64,000 nucleotides of DNA from Heloderma charlesbogerti (lineage: Eukaryota > Chordata > Lepidosauria > Squamata > Helodermatidae). This document shows, piece by piece, positions 55,801 to 59,669 of the stretch; position 1 is the first letter of the stretch; the number at the start of each line of letters is the position of its first letter. The DNA is taken from NCBI GenBank assembly GCA_026122225.1, contig JANEZZ010002679.1, positions 558,001 through 622,000 on the forward strand, given 5' to 3'. The notes beneath the pieces were generated by a model. That model saw nothing but the letters and a program-made list of their open reading frames with translations, did no database searches and was not told the DNA's origin. Made by a program: the position numbers and the translations under genes.

Positions 55801-56309
55801 GAACGTGCTTTCCCCCTTTTTAAAAAAGTTTCCAGCTGCCGCGCTCCCTGTCACGTCATTATTCCAAGGGGGGCGGGCGGGCGCGCACATACAGCACCCC
55901 CCGAACTTCGTAGGCCAACCACTAGGAACTTCAAAACCCAAACGGCCGCTTAACAGTGTGGGCTTCCTTTGGTCAGGGCTCCCCACCGCTCTTTTCTTTT
56001 TAGCGCCCCTCAACGACGACGAAGAAAGCGAAGAAGTCACCGCCCGGCCCGGCCCGGCCCGGCCCGGCCCGCTCTCCTTCCTCCTCCTGCGCGCCTCTTA
56101 CCTGCACCGCGGCCGCGGGGTCTTGCTCGATTTCGGCGTCCGTCAATCTGCGGGGAAAGACGAGAGTTAGACATGGGGGGAAAGGCCGGGAGAGCACACG
56201 GGCAGCCGAGGGGCCCCCACGCCAAGGCCCGGCGGCGCCTGAGGGGAGAAGGAAGTGGCGCGGCGCCAGCTCACCGTGACCAGCCCGGCCCCGCCGCCTC
56301 CGCCATCAT
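2017..56309 (-). CDS. SUGT1: SUGT1 gene (SGT1 homolog, HSP90 co-chaperone), 12 coding exons
   Basis: Twelve exons on the minus strand join into a 996-nt reading frame (331 aa plus stop). Coding exons from 5' to 3': 56309-56275, 56147-56102, 48478-48388, 47543-47474, 40834-40764, 29565-29512, 25581-25533, 19879-19783, 19001-18894, 10063-9973, 3457-3276, 2118-2017. The protein matches SUGT1 along its length: TPR region about residues 15-120 (includes [20 protein letters not shown]), CS domain about 139-235 ([11 protein letters not shown] to [10 protein letters not shown]), SGS domain about 240-331 ([20 protein letters not shown], ending DDMEWKKF). Family knowledge: SUGT1 binds HSP90 through the CS domain, acts in SCF ubiquitin-ligase and kinetochore assembly, and stabilises NLR proteins. 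It works in cytosol and nucleus. All introns are GT-AG except the 3' end of intron 6, which ends in AA. The identity is very secure. Whether this allele splices normally is open. Confidence 0.97.
2119..3275 (-). other. SUGT1 intron 11, no repeat recognised
   Basis: AT-rich intron sequence with no ORF or repeat I can identify. Confidence 0.7.
3276..3457 (-). CDS. SUGT1: SUGT1 coding exon 11 (SGS domain)
   Basis: The acceptor is cagtttcag and the donor gtaagt. An alternative AG lies six bases upstream (ttttacag); phase supports the second AG. It encodes the linker [19 protein letters not shown] and most of the SGS domain, including [20 protein letters not shown] and [10 protein letters not shown]. 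The SGS domain binds NLR and SCF-linked clients in this family. Confidence 0.98.
4053..4145 (-). repeat. DIRS internal complementary region, copy A
   Basis: The first half, ctactcgaagaaccagttac, is the inverse of the left terminus at about 3818-3862. The second half, tggtctctgtaactcacaca, corresponds to the other terminus. DIRS elements use such a region to pair both ends during formation of a circular DNA intermediate. Confidence 0.75.
4150..5610 (-). pseudogene. DIRS tyrosine recombinase, copy A, interrupted by hairpin
   Basis: The C-terminal box ([13 protein letters not shown] and DAAFGRAV) lies near 4190-4310. The N-terminal [12 protein letters not shown] motif lies in 5220-5409. The first catalytic block reads [12 protein letters not shown] where ARxxEL is expected, so the key Arg is gone. 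A 388-bp inverted duplication splits the gene at 5215. Confidence 0.8.
5022..5409. repeat. 388-bp near-perfect hairpin
   Basis: Arms 5022-5212 and 5220-5409 are reverse complements with one single-base length difference (cccc versus ggg near the centre) and a 7-bp loop, cccagaa. The right arm is the native recombinase N-terminus and the left arm is its inverted copy. Both strands therefore encode the same peptide, including [19 protein letters not shown]. Confidence 0.97.
5620..6870 (-). pseudogene. DIRS RT/RNase H, copy A
   Basis: Degraded reverse transcriptase and RNase H. Recognisable pieces are [13 protein letters not shown] (RT motif A, DLxDAYF), [16 protein letters not shown] (motif B), [11 protein letters not shown] (motif C, YIDDWL expected) and [11 protein letters not shown] (end of RNase H). 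Both catalytic Asp of motif C are replaced, so it cannot be active. Confidence 0.85.
6940..8500 (-). pseudogene. DIRS gag-like ORF, copy A
   Basis: The stretch [20 protein letters not shown] to [20 protein letters not shown] matches the gag-like ORFs of copies B and C. Frames are broken. The 5' part is unclear. Confidence 0.65.
9145..9526. mobile_element. hAT-like MITE, 382 bp
   Basis: The ends tagggatgt and acatcccta are inverted repeats. The 8-bp flanks attaaacc and gttacacc agree at 6 of 8 positions, which fits an aged hAT target duplication. No transposase. The ends match those of the large palindromic element at 46312-47278. Confidence 0.75.
9729..9819. mobile_element. internally deleted hAT-like MITE
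   Basis: The ends aggggtggat and caacccctg, with ctccagatgtattggacttc inside, match the 120-130 bp palindromic MITE family seen at 20108 and 52353. The right half is mostly lost. No target duplication is clear. Confidence 0.55.
9973..10063 (-). CDS. SUGT1: SUGT1 coding exon 10 (CS domain end)
   Basis: Acceptor tgttctatag. It encodes [18 protein letters not shown] and then a variable linker ending KQFAP. The donor is gtctgt, a poor match to gtragt, but the phase (one base carried over) fits exon 11 exactly. Confidence 0.96.
10225..10320. repeat. short repeat with AGTAAGCCCCACTGA core
   Basis: The core ggagtaagccccactgaact followed by tgggacttatgtctgagta is partly palindromic. It recurs at 27095-27185. 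I recognise it as a common interspersed repeat in squamates, family unknown. Confidence 0.5.
10330..13246 (-). other. SUGT1 intron 9, 5' of MITE, nothing recognised
   Basis: AT-rich intron. No repeat or exon found. Short ORFs here have no known motif. Confidence 0.6.
13247..13263. repeat. (AC)n microsatellite
   Basis: About eight ac dinucleotides. Confidence 0.95.
13479..13517. repeat. 39-nt perfect palindrome
   Basis: Arms gttgatcaaactccagact and its exact reverse complement flank a single c. It would form a 19-bp stem. No flanking element was recognised. Confidence 0.95.
13602..14024. mobile_element. TTAA-flanked MITE (piggyBac-like), copy 2
   Basis: Exact TTAA at 13602-13605 and 14021-14024. 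The left end gggagcaactctgtgtcccc and the inverted right end tggtgcagtgctatggattg resemble each other and the other three copies. No transposase. Confidence 0.65.
14030..16480 (-). other. SUGT1 intron 9, middle part, nothing recognised
   Basis: AT-rich intron sequence without a repeat I can name. Confidence 0.6.
16490..16965 (+). mobile_element. L2-like LINE 3' fragment
   Basis: The start reads [17 protein letters not shown] with a frameshift, the conserved tail of L2-type RT proteins. An AT-rich 3' UTR follows and ends in two imperfect copies of ttcctaaataaataaaaaaa. 5'-truncated. Confidence 0.6.
17040..17940. other. unidentified sequence, two broken frames
   Basis: Higher GC than its surroundings. 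A plus-strand frame (17170-17400) includes [20 protein letters not shown], and a minus-strand frame (17528-17713) includes [20 protein letters not shown]. Neither matches a family I know. It may be an old retrotransposon piece, but I cannot support that. Confidence 0.25.
18341..18565 (-). mobile_element. Sauria-type SINE
   Basis: On the minus strand it begins agtagtggttagtgttttgg (tRNA-like A-box region) and has the B-box-like ggttctagttc at 18524-18514. It continues with ctgggtgactttggcccatt and ctaacctacctcacagggtt and ends in an ataaatgaaataaataa tail. This order is that of Sauria SINEs, pol III retroposons known from squamates. It is the best taxonomic marker in the window. Confidence 0.85.
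18894..19001 (-). CDS. SUGT1: SUGT1 coding exon 9 (CS domain)
   Basis: Acceptor tatattcacag, donor gtaact. Its 36 codons, phase 0 at both ends, encode [20 protein letters not shown] and the following [13 protein letters not shown]. This is the middle of the CS beta-sandwich. Confidence 0.98.
19002..19782 (-). other. SUGT1 intron 8, nothing recognised
   Basis: 781-bp AT-rich intron without a recognisable repeat. Confidence 0.7.
19783..19879 (-). CDS. SUGT1: SUGT1 coding exon 8 (CS domain start)
   Basis: Acceptor tttttttaaag, donor gtaatg. It encodes [20 protein letters not shown] and then [12 protein letters not shown], the first strands of the CS (p23-like) domain that contacts the HSP90 N-terminal domain. 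The match to the human protein is very high. Confidence 0.98.
20108..20237. mobile_element. 130-bp palindromic hAT-like MITE
   Basis: The ends caggggtgggcaac and gttgctcacccctg are inverted repeats, and the palindrome runs through most of the element (ggcttacaactcccatcag inside). The exact 8-bp duplication ctacagac flanks it at 20100-20107 and 20238-20245, as expected for hAT transposition. Confidence 0.92.
21204..21994 (+). pseudogene. L1 ORF1p remnant
   Basis: The frame starts [20 protein letters not shown], followed by a heptad-like stretch ([20 protein letters not shown]), and is frameshifted near 21450. The C-terminal half (21653-21994) has [20 protein letters not shown] and [20 protein letters not shown], typical of the L1 ORF1p RRM and C-terminal domains. 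ORF1p coats L1 RNA as a trimer. This copy is dead. Confidence 0.85.
22103..22134. repeat. (ATT)n(ATC)n microsatellite
   Basis: A compound trinucleotide run inside the 3' part of the HAL1-like element. Confidence 0.9.
22590..24559 (-). other. SUGT1 intron 7, mostly unassigned
   Basis: No exon or named repeat, apart from the inverted repeat at 22915-23001. Confidence 0.55.
22915..23001. repeat. 33-bp inverted repeat, 21-bp loop
   Basis: The left arm cagtcagagccagtccaact plus ccagatggagaac and the right arm gttctccatctag plus agttgggctggctctgactg pair with a few mismatches. It could form a stable hairpin and may be a small foldback element. Confidence 0.85.
24560..24686. mobile_element. palindromic hAT-like MITE, related copy
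   Basis: The inverted ends ctccccaacctggtgccctc and gagggcaccaggttggggac surround the core gaagtccaaaatatctggag shared with the 20108 family. No clear target duplication. Confidence 0.7.
25110..25500. mobile_element. LINE 3' UTR-like fragment
   Basis: The stretch catatccctgccctcaggag plus cttataatt, followed by gaggcaggacattcattcat, resembles the 3' UTR of L2/CR1-type elements of reptiles. Family and strand are uncertain. Confidence 0.4.
25533..25581 (-). CDS. SUGT1: SUGT1 coding exon 7, no AG acceptor
   Basis: The donor is a strong gtaagatt. The frame, read back from exon 8, encodes (V)[16 protein letters not shown], aligned with human GSESEVWTHQSKIK in the TPR-CS linker. Exon 6 ends in phase 1, so exon 7 must begin with two bases of a codon; the only position that fits the expected length is TG at 25581-25580. 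The intron before it ends ...ttcattataa, with no AG anywhere in the preceding roughly 50 bases, though a branch-like ctaac lies about 26 bases upstream. The boundary is inferred from frame. A splice mutation or a base error (G to A) would explain it. Confidence 0.8.
25590..27090 (-). other. SUGT1 intron 6, right of exon 7, nothing recognised
   Basis: No named repeat. A 128-codon open frame at 26538-26924 has no known motif and lies inside the intron on the opposite strand. Confidence 0.55.
27095..27185. repeat. short repeat with AGTAAGCCCCACTGA-like core
   Basis: aactaagccccactgaaaac, then gggatttacttccaagtaaa and gattgcaccattag. Second copy of the repeat at 10225. Confidence 0.5.
27190..28735 (-). 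other. SUGT1 intron 6, middle part, nothing recognised
   Basis: AT-rich intron with no recognisable exon or repeat. Confidence 0.6.
28739..28880. repeat. (TTTC)n(TC)n(TTTC)n compound microsatellite
   Basis: About 140 bp of tttc repeats around a (tc)n core. The frames reading FFLSFFLS or KKERKKER are artefacts of the repeat. Confidence 0.98.
28890..29085 (+). mobile_element. LINE 3' end fragment
   Basis: An AT-rich stretch ending ttgtaagccgccttgagcca plus ggatagaaaatg is a common LINE/SINE 3' tail in reptiles. Exact family not determined. Confidence 0.45.
29237..29285. repeat. GA-rich simple repeat
   Basis: (ga)n interrupted by gc, then a g run. Confidence 0.85.
29512..29565 (-). CDS. SUGT1: SUGT1 coding exon 6
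   Basis: Acceptor tttatttgctag, donor gtaggg. The 54-bp exon encodes (S)[17 protein letters not shown] plus one base. It corresponds to human SADANFSVWIKRCQEAQN at the end of the TPR region. Confidence 0.96.
29570..30380 (-). other. SUGT1 intron 5, left part, nothing recognised
   Basis: AT-rich intron up to the DIRS terminal repeat. Confidence 0.65.
30386..30640 (-). repeat. DIRS left (3') terminal repeat, module B
   Basis: Begins ttgcttacctgtaactgaag and carries ttctgggaaacttctatagt, tggcaggaaccttcccccat and gcacatgtctagcgtaggct. The inverse of this order is found at 39700-39870. Confidence 0.8.
30666..30770 (-). repeat. DIRS internal complementary region, module B
   Basis: agataaccactcgaagaact followed by gaggtaagc is the inverse of the left terminus. 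The next stretch, tcttcgtggtctctgtgcat, is the inverse of the right terminus at 39845-39866. This two-part complement of both ends is the DIRS signature. Confidence 0.85.
30790..31990 (-). pseudogene. DIRS tyrosine recombinase, module B
   Basis: In three overlapping frames: the N-terminal [18 protein letters not shown] (core-binding domain), the Arg box [15 protein letters not shown] with its catalytic Arg kept, and the C-terminal [20 protein letters not shown] plus PSTFV. The enzyme would integrate a circular DNA copy without target duplication. Frameshifts separate the parts. Confidence 0.85.
32143..33746 (-). pseudogene. DIRS RT/RNase H, module B
   Basis: RT motifs in order: [38 protein letters not shown] and [16 protein letters not shown] with both catalytic Asp intact (about 33052-33084). 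The RNase H part includes [19 protein letters not shown] near 32400. One 282-codon frame (32525-33373) is still open through the RT core. The rest is shifted. Confidence 0.88.
33837..36020 (-). pseudogene. DIRS gag-like ORF, module B
   Basis: The C-terminal half (33837-34415) has [20 protein letters not shown] and [20 protein letters not shown]. The middle (34479-34952) has [20 protein letters not shown]. The N-terminal part (35587-36000) has [14 protein letters not shown] and [11 protein letters not shown]. The CR1 insertion at 35144-35421 interrupts it, and the start codon and first Cys residues are missing at the junction with module C. Confidence 0.75.
35144..35421 (-). mobile_element. 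CR1-type LINE 3' fragment inside DIRS gag
   Basis: The 3' end at the left, ataagaacataagaag, is a CR1-like octamer repeat. Next comes gccatgctggatcagaccaa and ccatctagtccagcattctg, the same family as at 56716. The 6-bp ggccat occurs at both edges (35138-35143 and 35422-35427) and may be the target duplication. It is younger than the DIRS host. Confidence 0.8.
36020..37275 (-). pseudogene. DIRS RT/RNase H, module C (truncated)
   Basis: [14 protein letters not shown] (motif A), [13 protein letters not shown] (motif C, both Asp kept, near 36715-36760) and, in RNase [17 protein letters not shown] near 36030-36080. The RNase H end and the recombinase are missing where module B begins. The frame stays open across the junction into the gag of B (35587-36084). 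Confidence 0.82.
37360..39538 (-). pseudogene. DIRS gag-like ORF, module C
   Basis: The start ATG at 39538 opens with [17 protein letters not shown], then CLLCLGEAH and [13 protein letters not shown], a Cys/His-rich zinc-binding N-terminus. Later come [40 protein letters not shown] and, near 37700-37850, [20 protein letters not shown] with [20 protein letters not shown]. Several stops break it. Gag-like proteins of DIRS elements are thought to package the RNA. Confidence 0.78.
39610..39870 (-). repeat. DIRS right (5') terminal repeat, module C
   Basis: Carries ggtgggaaccttctaggaca, gtggatgtgggggaggattc and agctatagaagttttccgaa, and ends gatgcacagagaccacgatg. It is the inverted counterpart of the left repeat at 30386. 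Confidence 0.82.
40460..40671. mobile_element. palindromic MITE next to exon 5
   Basis: The left end acagtatccagtttgacact and the inverted right end gcagtatccaatttgacatt pair along most of the 212 bp (cattgcactagtgtaagtga inside). ccttag is repeated at 40454-40459 and 40672-40677. This is a hAT-like or related MITE without coding potential. Confidence 0.75.
40685..40750. repeat. 29-bp tandem duplication beside exon 5 donor
   Basis: Two copies of a 29-bp unit starting ttagtatgtggcttatatat, one mismatch apart, plus a partial third. It ends 12 bp from the donor GT of exon 5. Confidence 0.95.
40764..40834 (-). CDS. SUGT1: SUGT1 coding exon 5 (TPR)
   Basis: Acceptor gtgcactcag, donor gtaagt. It encodes [20 protein letters not shown] and then LD, matching human CEYHEKNYAAALETFTEGQK. 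A 29-bp tandem duplication begins about 12 bp past the donor GT in intron 5. Confidence 0.97.
41830..41955 (+). mobile_element. LINE/SINE tail with (GAAT)n
   Basis: ttctagattgtaagcctgag and accactctgggagtcttttg, then (gaat)n at 41925-41955. The order is that of the 3' tail of an L2-tailed retroposon. Confidence 0.55.
42440..43430 (-). pseudogene. DIRS tyrosine recombinase, copy D
   Basis: The Arg box [20 protein letters not shown] is intact near 43040-43110. The C-terminal segment [20 protein letters not shown] lies at 42600-42680. Stops and shifts interrupt the reading frame. Confidence 0.78.
43450..44830 (-). pseudogene. DIRS RNase H and gag remnants, copy D
   Basis: The frame reading [20 protein letters not shown] and [13 protein letters not shown] looks like the end of a DIRS RNase H domain, placed just upstream of the recombinase as in the other copies. 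Sequence beyond 44000 is too decayed to assign with confidence. Confidence 0.5.
44996..45872 (-). mobile_element. CR1 LINE, 3' part with RT C-terminus
   Basis: The 3' end at the left, aatcatagaatag, is the CR1 octamer type. Two frames (45338-45868 and 45072-45365) encode the end of the RT and the C-terminal region: [40 protein letters not shown] and [20 protein letters not shown] with the terminal TRLDSHL. 5'-truncated. Well preserved, so fairly recent. Confidence 0.93.
46322..46402. repeat. left subterminal hairpin
   Basis: ggagaatttctcccc and acttcggggggccga pair with tcggccccccgaagt and agggagaaattctcc around a short gtgccaacgtgt loop. Confidence 0.93.
46571..47051. repeat. 481-bp nested palindrome
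   Basis: The arms of about 238 bp are reverse complements with scattered mismatches, centred at 46811 in a ttttt loop. Within each arm lie smaller palindromes: gataggctacgtgacgatta pairs with the following acgtagcctatc, and gtagtctacgtaaagattac with gtagactac. A run of 15 or 12 A/T sits at matching places in the two arms. Confidence 0.95.
47082..47199. repeat. GC-rich tandem repeat, three units
   Basis: Three diverged units of about 40-45 bp, each with cagcygggygaggcg followed by cctcccc and cggcctgaatttcag or a close variant. Confidence 0.85.
47474..47543 (-). CDS. SUGT1: SUGT1 coding exon 4 (TPR)
   Basis: Acceptor tttttgtag, donor gtaagc. It encodes (D)[19 protein letters not shown] and then LRQ, the second TPR repeat, aligned with human VAVADAKKSLELNPNNSTAM. 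It enters in phase 1 and leaves in phase 2. The exon lies about 200 bp from the right end of the palindromic hAT-like element. Confidence 0.97.
47550..48380 (-). other. SUGT1 intron 3, nothing recognised
   Basis: Intron of 844 bp. A short stretch at 48180-48225 (ggaacttactttgaagtaac) resembles the repeat at 10225. Confidence 0.6.
48388..48478 (-). CDS. SUGT1: SUGT1 coding exon 3 (TPR)
   Basis: Acceptor cacttccag, donor gtaaca. The 30 codons plus one base encode the first TPR repeat, including [20 protein letters not shown], nearly identical to vertebrate SUGT1. The ATG at the exon start is an internal Met, since the frame continues from exon 2 in phase 0. Confidence 0.97.
49176..49270 (-). 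mobile_element. LINE 3' end fragment
   Basis: tttataccactgcttcagcc and ggctcccaaagcagcttaca is a widespread 3' tail of reptile LINE elements read on the minus strand. Confidence 0.5.
49280..50835 (-). other. SUGT1 intron 2, nothing further recognised
   Basis: No exon or named repeat found. Confidence 0.55.
50840..50959. mobile_element. palindromic hAT-like MITE
   Basis: Ends caagggtgggcaac and gttgcccacccct, core cgacaactcccattagtcct. Same family as 20108. The 8-bp flanks ctttaaat and tttcagat match at 5 positions only. Confidence 0.75.
51370..51640 (+). mobile_element. L1 ORF2 C-terminal remnant
   Basis: The frames [21 protein letters not shown], then [20 protein letters not shown] and YFWSKC match the Cys-rich C-terminus of L1 ORF2p (CWxC...G.. 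H..W.C...FW). 5'-truncated. Confidence 0.7.
51941..51986. repeat. short direct repeat
   Basis: tgtgttactgaactata occurs twice, separated by ttccacag. Confidence 0.9.
52353..52472. mobile_element. 120-bp palindromic hAT-like MITE
   Basis: Begins caggggtgggcag and ends ctgctcacccca. The exact 8-bp duplication atttacat flanks it at 52345-52352 and 52473-52480. Confidence 0.9.
52640..53340 (+). mobile_element. L2-type LINE fragment
   Basis: The frame at 52643-52960 contains [19 protein letters not shown], and the next (52951-53250) contains [20 protein letters not shown], the standard RT tail of L2 elements. Frameshifted, 5'-truncated. Confidence 0.75.
54479..54614. mobile_element. palindromic hAT-like MITE
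   Basis: Core ttttggcctacaacatccat and gggagttgtaggccaaaaca, ends cagaggtggcc and gcccagtcctg. Same family as 20108. No convincing target duplication. Confidence 0.75.
54785..55265 (-). mobile_element. L2-type LINE 3' UTR
   Basis: tttatatcctgccttttact at the left is the 3' tail. Further right, gagaaggccctcttccacat and tccaagagaagggcctcgtc are the typical L2 3' UTR of squamates, also seen in part at 62000. Confidence 0.65.
55270..55830 (-). other. SUGT1 intron 2 start, nothing recognised
   Basis: Intron sequence between the L2 remnant and the CpG island. Confidence 0.55.
56043..56071. repeat. (CCCGG)n pentanucleotide run
   Basis: About six tandem copies of cccgg/ggccc lie in intron 2, roughly 30 bp from the exon 2 donor. 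The run is highly GC-rich and length-variable by nature. Confidence 0.9.
56102..56147 (-). CDS. SUGT1: SUGT1 coding exon 2
   Basis: The acceptor is tttccccgcag and the donor gtaagag. The exon completes the Arg codon of exon 1 and encodes [15 protein letters not shown], which aligns with the human SFSDALIDEDPQAALE segment that opens the first TPR helix. It lies in the CpG island, about 30 bp from a (CCCGG)n run in intron 2. Confidence 0.9.
56275..56309 (-). CDS. SUGT1: SUGT1 coding exon 1
   Basis: This short first coding exon begins with two adjacent ATG codons (56309-56307 and 56306-56304). The second has the better context, with A at -3 and G at +4, so translation may start at either. It encodes the start [11 protein letters not shown] plus two bases of an Arg codon, then a gtgagc donor. 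The N-terminal tail is shorter than the human one and shares little sequence with it, apart from the run of Ala. Assigned because its phase and position fit exon 2, 127 bp away. Confidence 0.85.
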
Positions 56310-56715
56310 GGCACCACCTAGGAAACTTCCAAAGCGCGAAGATTTTGTTTCTTTCCGCTGCTGCGTGAAGTGGGTGACGCGCAAAGCGAAGCGCCCGCCT
56401 GCACAAAAGACGTGGGGAGCGTCTCGCGCGCAGACGCCGCAAGCCGCAACGCCGGTCGGTGAAAGCTGCGCTGGCGGACCGTGCCCGCCGTGACGCTGAA
56501 AGTCGAGCCGTCTGCGCAAGTAAGGAAGAAATCCGGAACTGTGGCGAAGCTGTGACTAGGTACCATCATTTACCACCCGTCTAAACAAAAAGCAGATTTC
56601 ATGTGAAACAGCGATTTTGCGGGGAGTATAAAAATGCAGCGTATCTGCACGCAATCGATTTGGGCCGAGTGGGGATCCGGCCAGATAATTTGACCTTTGC
56701 TTCTTCCGGAGGTGT

Positions 56716-57840
56716 ATTTTAAGAACAGAACAGAAGAAAAGCCGTGCTGGATCAGACGAAAGGCTTATCCAGTCCAGCATTCTGTTTCCACAGTGGCCAA
56801 GCAGATGCCTGTGAAAGCCACAAGCGAAGTACGAGCGTAGCGGCGCCCTCCTGCTCGGGTTCCCCACCAACTAGTATTGAGAGGCATACTGCCTCCAGCA
56901 CTGGAGTAATATATAGCCACGATGACTGGTAGCCGTTGATAGCTGTATCTCCATGAATTTGGCTAATCCCCTTTTAAAGCCATCCAAGTTGGTGGCCATC
57001 GCTACATCTTGTGGTAGAGAATTCTATGGTTTATGCACTGTGTGAAGTACTTCCTTTTACTGTTCTGTCCTTTTATTGCCAGAAGTACTGTCGTCACTCT
57101 CCTACAACTCCTCTTTATGGGATGATCCCAGATTCTAGTCGCATGAGAGAGGGAGAAAAACGTCTCTTTATCCGCTTTCTCCACTCCACACCACGTGTAA
57201 TTCTATACACTTCTGTTATGCCCCCACCCCACGGTACTCACGTTTTCTCCAAACTAAAAAGCCCTAAACCTAATCTTTCAACACAGGGGAGTGCTTGGTC
57301 ATTTTGGTTGCCCTTTTCTGCATCTTTTCCAGCTCTACAATATCTTTCTGAAGGTGCAATGGCCTATATACAGTATTCCAAGGGTGGTCACACAAGGTAT
57401 TATGATACTGGTAGCTTGCAATTCCTTTCCTAATGATTCCCAACAAGGAATTTGCCCTTTTCACAGTAGCTGCACACTGGGTGGACGTTTTCATTGAGCT
57501 ATTCACCACAACCTGAGATCTCTTTTCCTGGCCAATCACCACCAGCTCAGACCCCATCAGAGTATATGTGGTTCATTCTTTTTGCCCCAGTGTGCATCAC
57601 TTTACATTTGCATTTGGAATGCATTTGCCATTTTAATGCCCATTCACTCCGCTTAGAGAGATCATTCTGGTGCTCTTCACAATCCCTTTTTTTTTTTTAA
57701 CCACCCTAAATAATTTTGTGCCGTCAGCAAACTTGGCCACCTTACTGCTCACCCTTAAGTCTCGAACATTTATGAACAAGTTAAAAAAAGCACTGAACCC
57801 AGTACAGATCTATTTACCTCAGTTCCTCAGTATCCTTTCC
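56716..57840 (-). mobile_element. CR1-type LINE, 3' half
   Basis: Left (3') part: agccgtgctggatcagacga and ccagcattctgtttccacag. A frame (57270-57557) reads RSQVVVNSSMKTSTQCAATV and VELEKMQKRATKM. Near 57690-57830 the frames VLGSVLF and KFADDTKLF-like mark the RT catalytic region. It begins about 0.4 kb upstream of the SUGT1 start codon. Confidence 0.85.
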
Positions 57841-57849
57841 TGTACATGT

Positions 57850-59035
57850 CAGTTCAGTCACAGGTATCTGTGACATTGTATAGGGGATTGTTTGCCTTGA
57901 AACACCAAATGAGCCTCAGCTACACTTCTGGTTTATGACAGTAAAACAGCTGTCATAAGCCACTCTCTCTCAGCCACAGTCCACCCACCTGTGGTATGAG
58001 ATAATGGACTTTATTGGTATGGGGGTGGGGGTAAATGTTTAAACCCTTGAACTAATTTTATTTTTAAACACAAAATAAGACTTCAGTGAAACTACACATT
58101 GAATTAATTGTGTGACTAACAGCCAAGTCAGGGGATTCTAATCCTAGATGTGCAGGGTAGGGGAGGTTTAACCATTTCCTCCCCAGCCACAATCTCTGCA
58201 AACATTCTGTTAACCAAAAAAGCTCCTACTGGCATTTCTAAAGCTAATTGTGGCGCACAGGTGCTGGTGGGTGAGTGATTTTCTTTCTGGTTCAACACAC
58301 TGCAGCATGATCACGGTTTGATCCTGAATTTGTCCATTGTTTTGCATGGGCAGCTTTTATTTCTACCCTCAGGAGGAAGGAAAATAGAGAAAAGGATAAA
58401 AGTATCTGTGACTTTGTTAGATTTCATAGGAAGTGGTGTAAAAAGCAAGAGGCCTTACGCCTGAAATCTATAGGTGTGATATGGTACCAGTGTTACAAGT
58501 TTGAGGATCAGGTTGAGAGAGTGGAGTACAACAACTCTGCAATGTAGTCTACTGTTATTATGCCTATGTCACATGGGGGGGGGTATACTGAGAGACTTAC
58601 TACTGCAGTCAACTGCTAATCTTGCTGACAGAGGTGGGGGTGGGGCTGAGGCTGGTATGGATCTTCAGCTGAAAATCCCCCACAGAAAACATCCCTCATG
58701 TTGCAGGAAAGGTCAATCTACTTAAATTATCTCATTATAGCTCTTCCCAATCCAAATCCACCACTCAGTTGCATGCAGTAGCCTCCATTGGCTTGCATGC
58801 AAACTGGTTATGATTTCAAACGTTATTTTACTACTATTTTTAAAACGCACTAAATAATACTCCAGCTAGAAAGAGCGGGGACTTGTGTGTTTACTGCTGC
58901 CTTTGTGTTTTTGTTTGTTTTATTAGGGGAGTGGGAAACCTGCTCTTAGATACAGTAAAATCTTAAGATTATTCCATTGATTTCTATGGCCCGCTCTCAC
59001 TTCTTCCCCAGGAAATAACAAAATAAAATAAAACG
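57850..59035. other. intergenic, nothing recognised
   Basis: No gene or named repeat. Confidence 0.55.
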
Positions 59036-59039
59036 ACAC

Positions 59040-59460
59040 ATTAAAACCGGAAGTTGAAGGCATGCGTCTTTATCTTTATTATCTTTCTGATGGTGATAAG
59101 CGACGGGAGCGCATGCAAAGCCTGACGAGAAACCGCCTCTTCCCGTCTCTCGCTACGGCCTTTAAATGGATTTAATGGTGTCTGAGCCGGTTTCCAAATT
59201 GACCTTGAACGTCACCTTTTGTATTTGCATGTTTGTTTTTCCCATCTCTGCCTTCTACGCACAACCTGAAGGGGAAATAATGGCGGGAAAGGAAAATGAG
59301 GTCGAACAGAATCAGATGTCATCATGGGACCATAAGACTAGTAGGCCTCCGTTGCTATGGCTACGGAGGCACGCTACGCGATGGCGTCACGCTCAGCGGA
59401 ACTACGTTAACACTTCCAGCTCCCATTCGATCATCCACAGCGAACAGGTTCGAATAGATC
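59040..59460. promoter_or_regulatory. promoter-like region of unknown gene
   Basis: Locally CpG-rich. It contains an ETS site aaccggaagttg (59045), a CRE-like tggcgtcacg (59383) and an X-box-like gttgctatggctac (59351). The pattern resembles a housekeeping promoter about 2.9 kb upstream of SUGT1. A plus-strand frame (59166-59522) overlaps it but has no motif I know. Confidence 0.45.
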
Positions 59461-59564
59461 GGTCGAGGCACCGCAGAGATGTGAAAGTAGAGCGGCTTCC
59501 TCACTTGAGCACTTTGTCATAGATTTAGAAAGGTGTAGAACACCTAACCCAACGTTGTGCTTGT

Positions 59565-59665
59565 CCGTCAGACGTGTAGGACCACAACTCACAGCACTCC
59601 TGAACTTTAGCCTTGCTGCCTGGGGCTGATGGGAGTTGTAGTCCATAACGTCTAGAGGTTCGGAA
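59565..59665. mobile_element. MITE fragment, 20108 family
   Basis: gaccacaactcacagcactc, then ctgatgggagttgtagtcca, the palindromic core of the family, without clear ends. Confidence 0.55.
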
Positions 59666-59669
59666 AAGC

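Larger units (their letters stand above)
55830..56530 (-). promoter_or_regulatory. CpG island promoter of SUGT1
   Basis: A GC- and CpG-rich block surrounds exons 1 and 2, in contrast to the AT-rich flanks. It contains an SP1-like gggcgggcgggcg near 55870 and ETS-like ccgga motifs near 56530 and 56705. No TATA box stands out. Transcription probably starts between about 56310 and 56500. Confidence 0.75.

Noticed and set aside
59166..59522. 118-codon plus-strand frame in the promoter-like island
   Set aside because: I compared it mentally with syntenic candidates such as CKAP2 and saw no similarity. Treated as non-coding.
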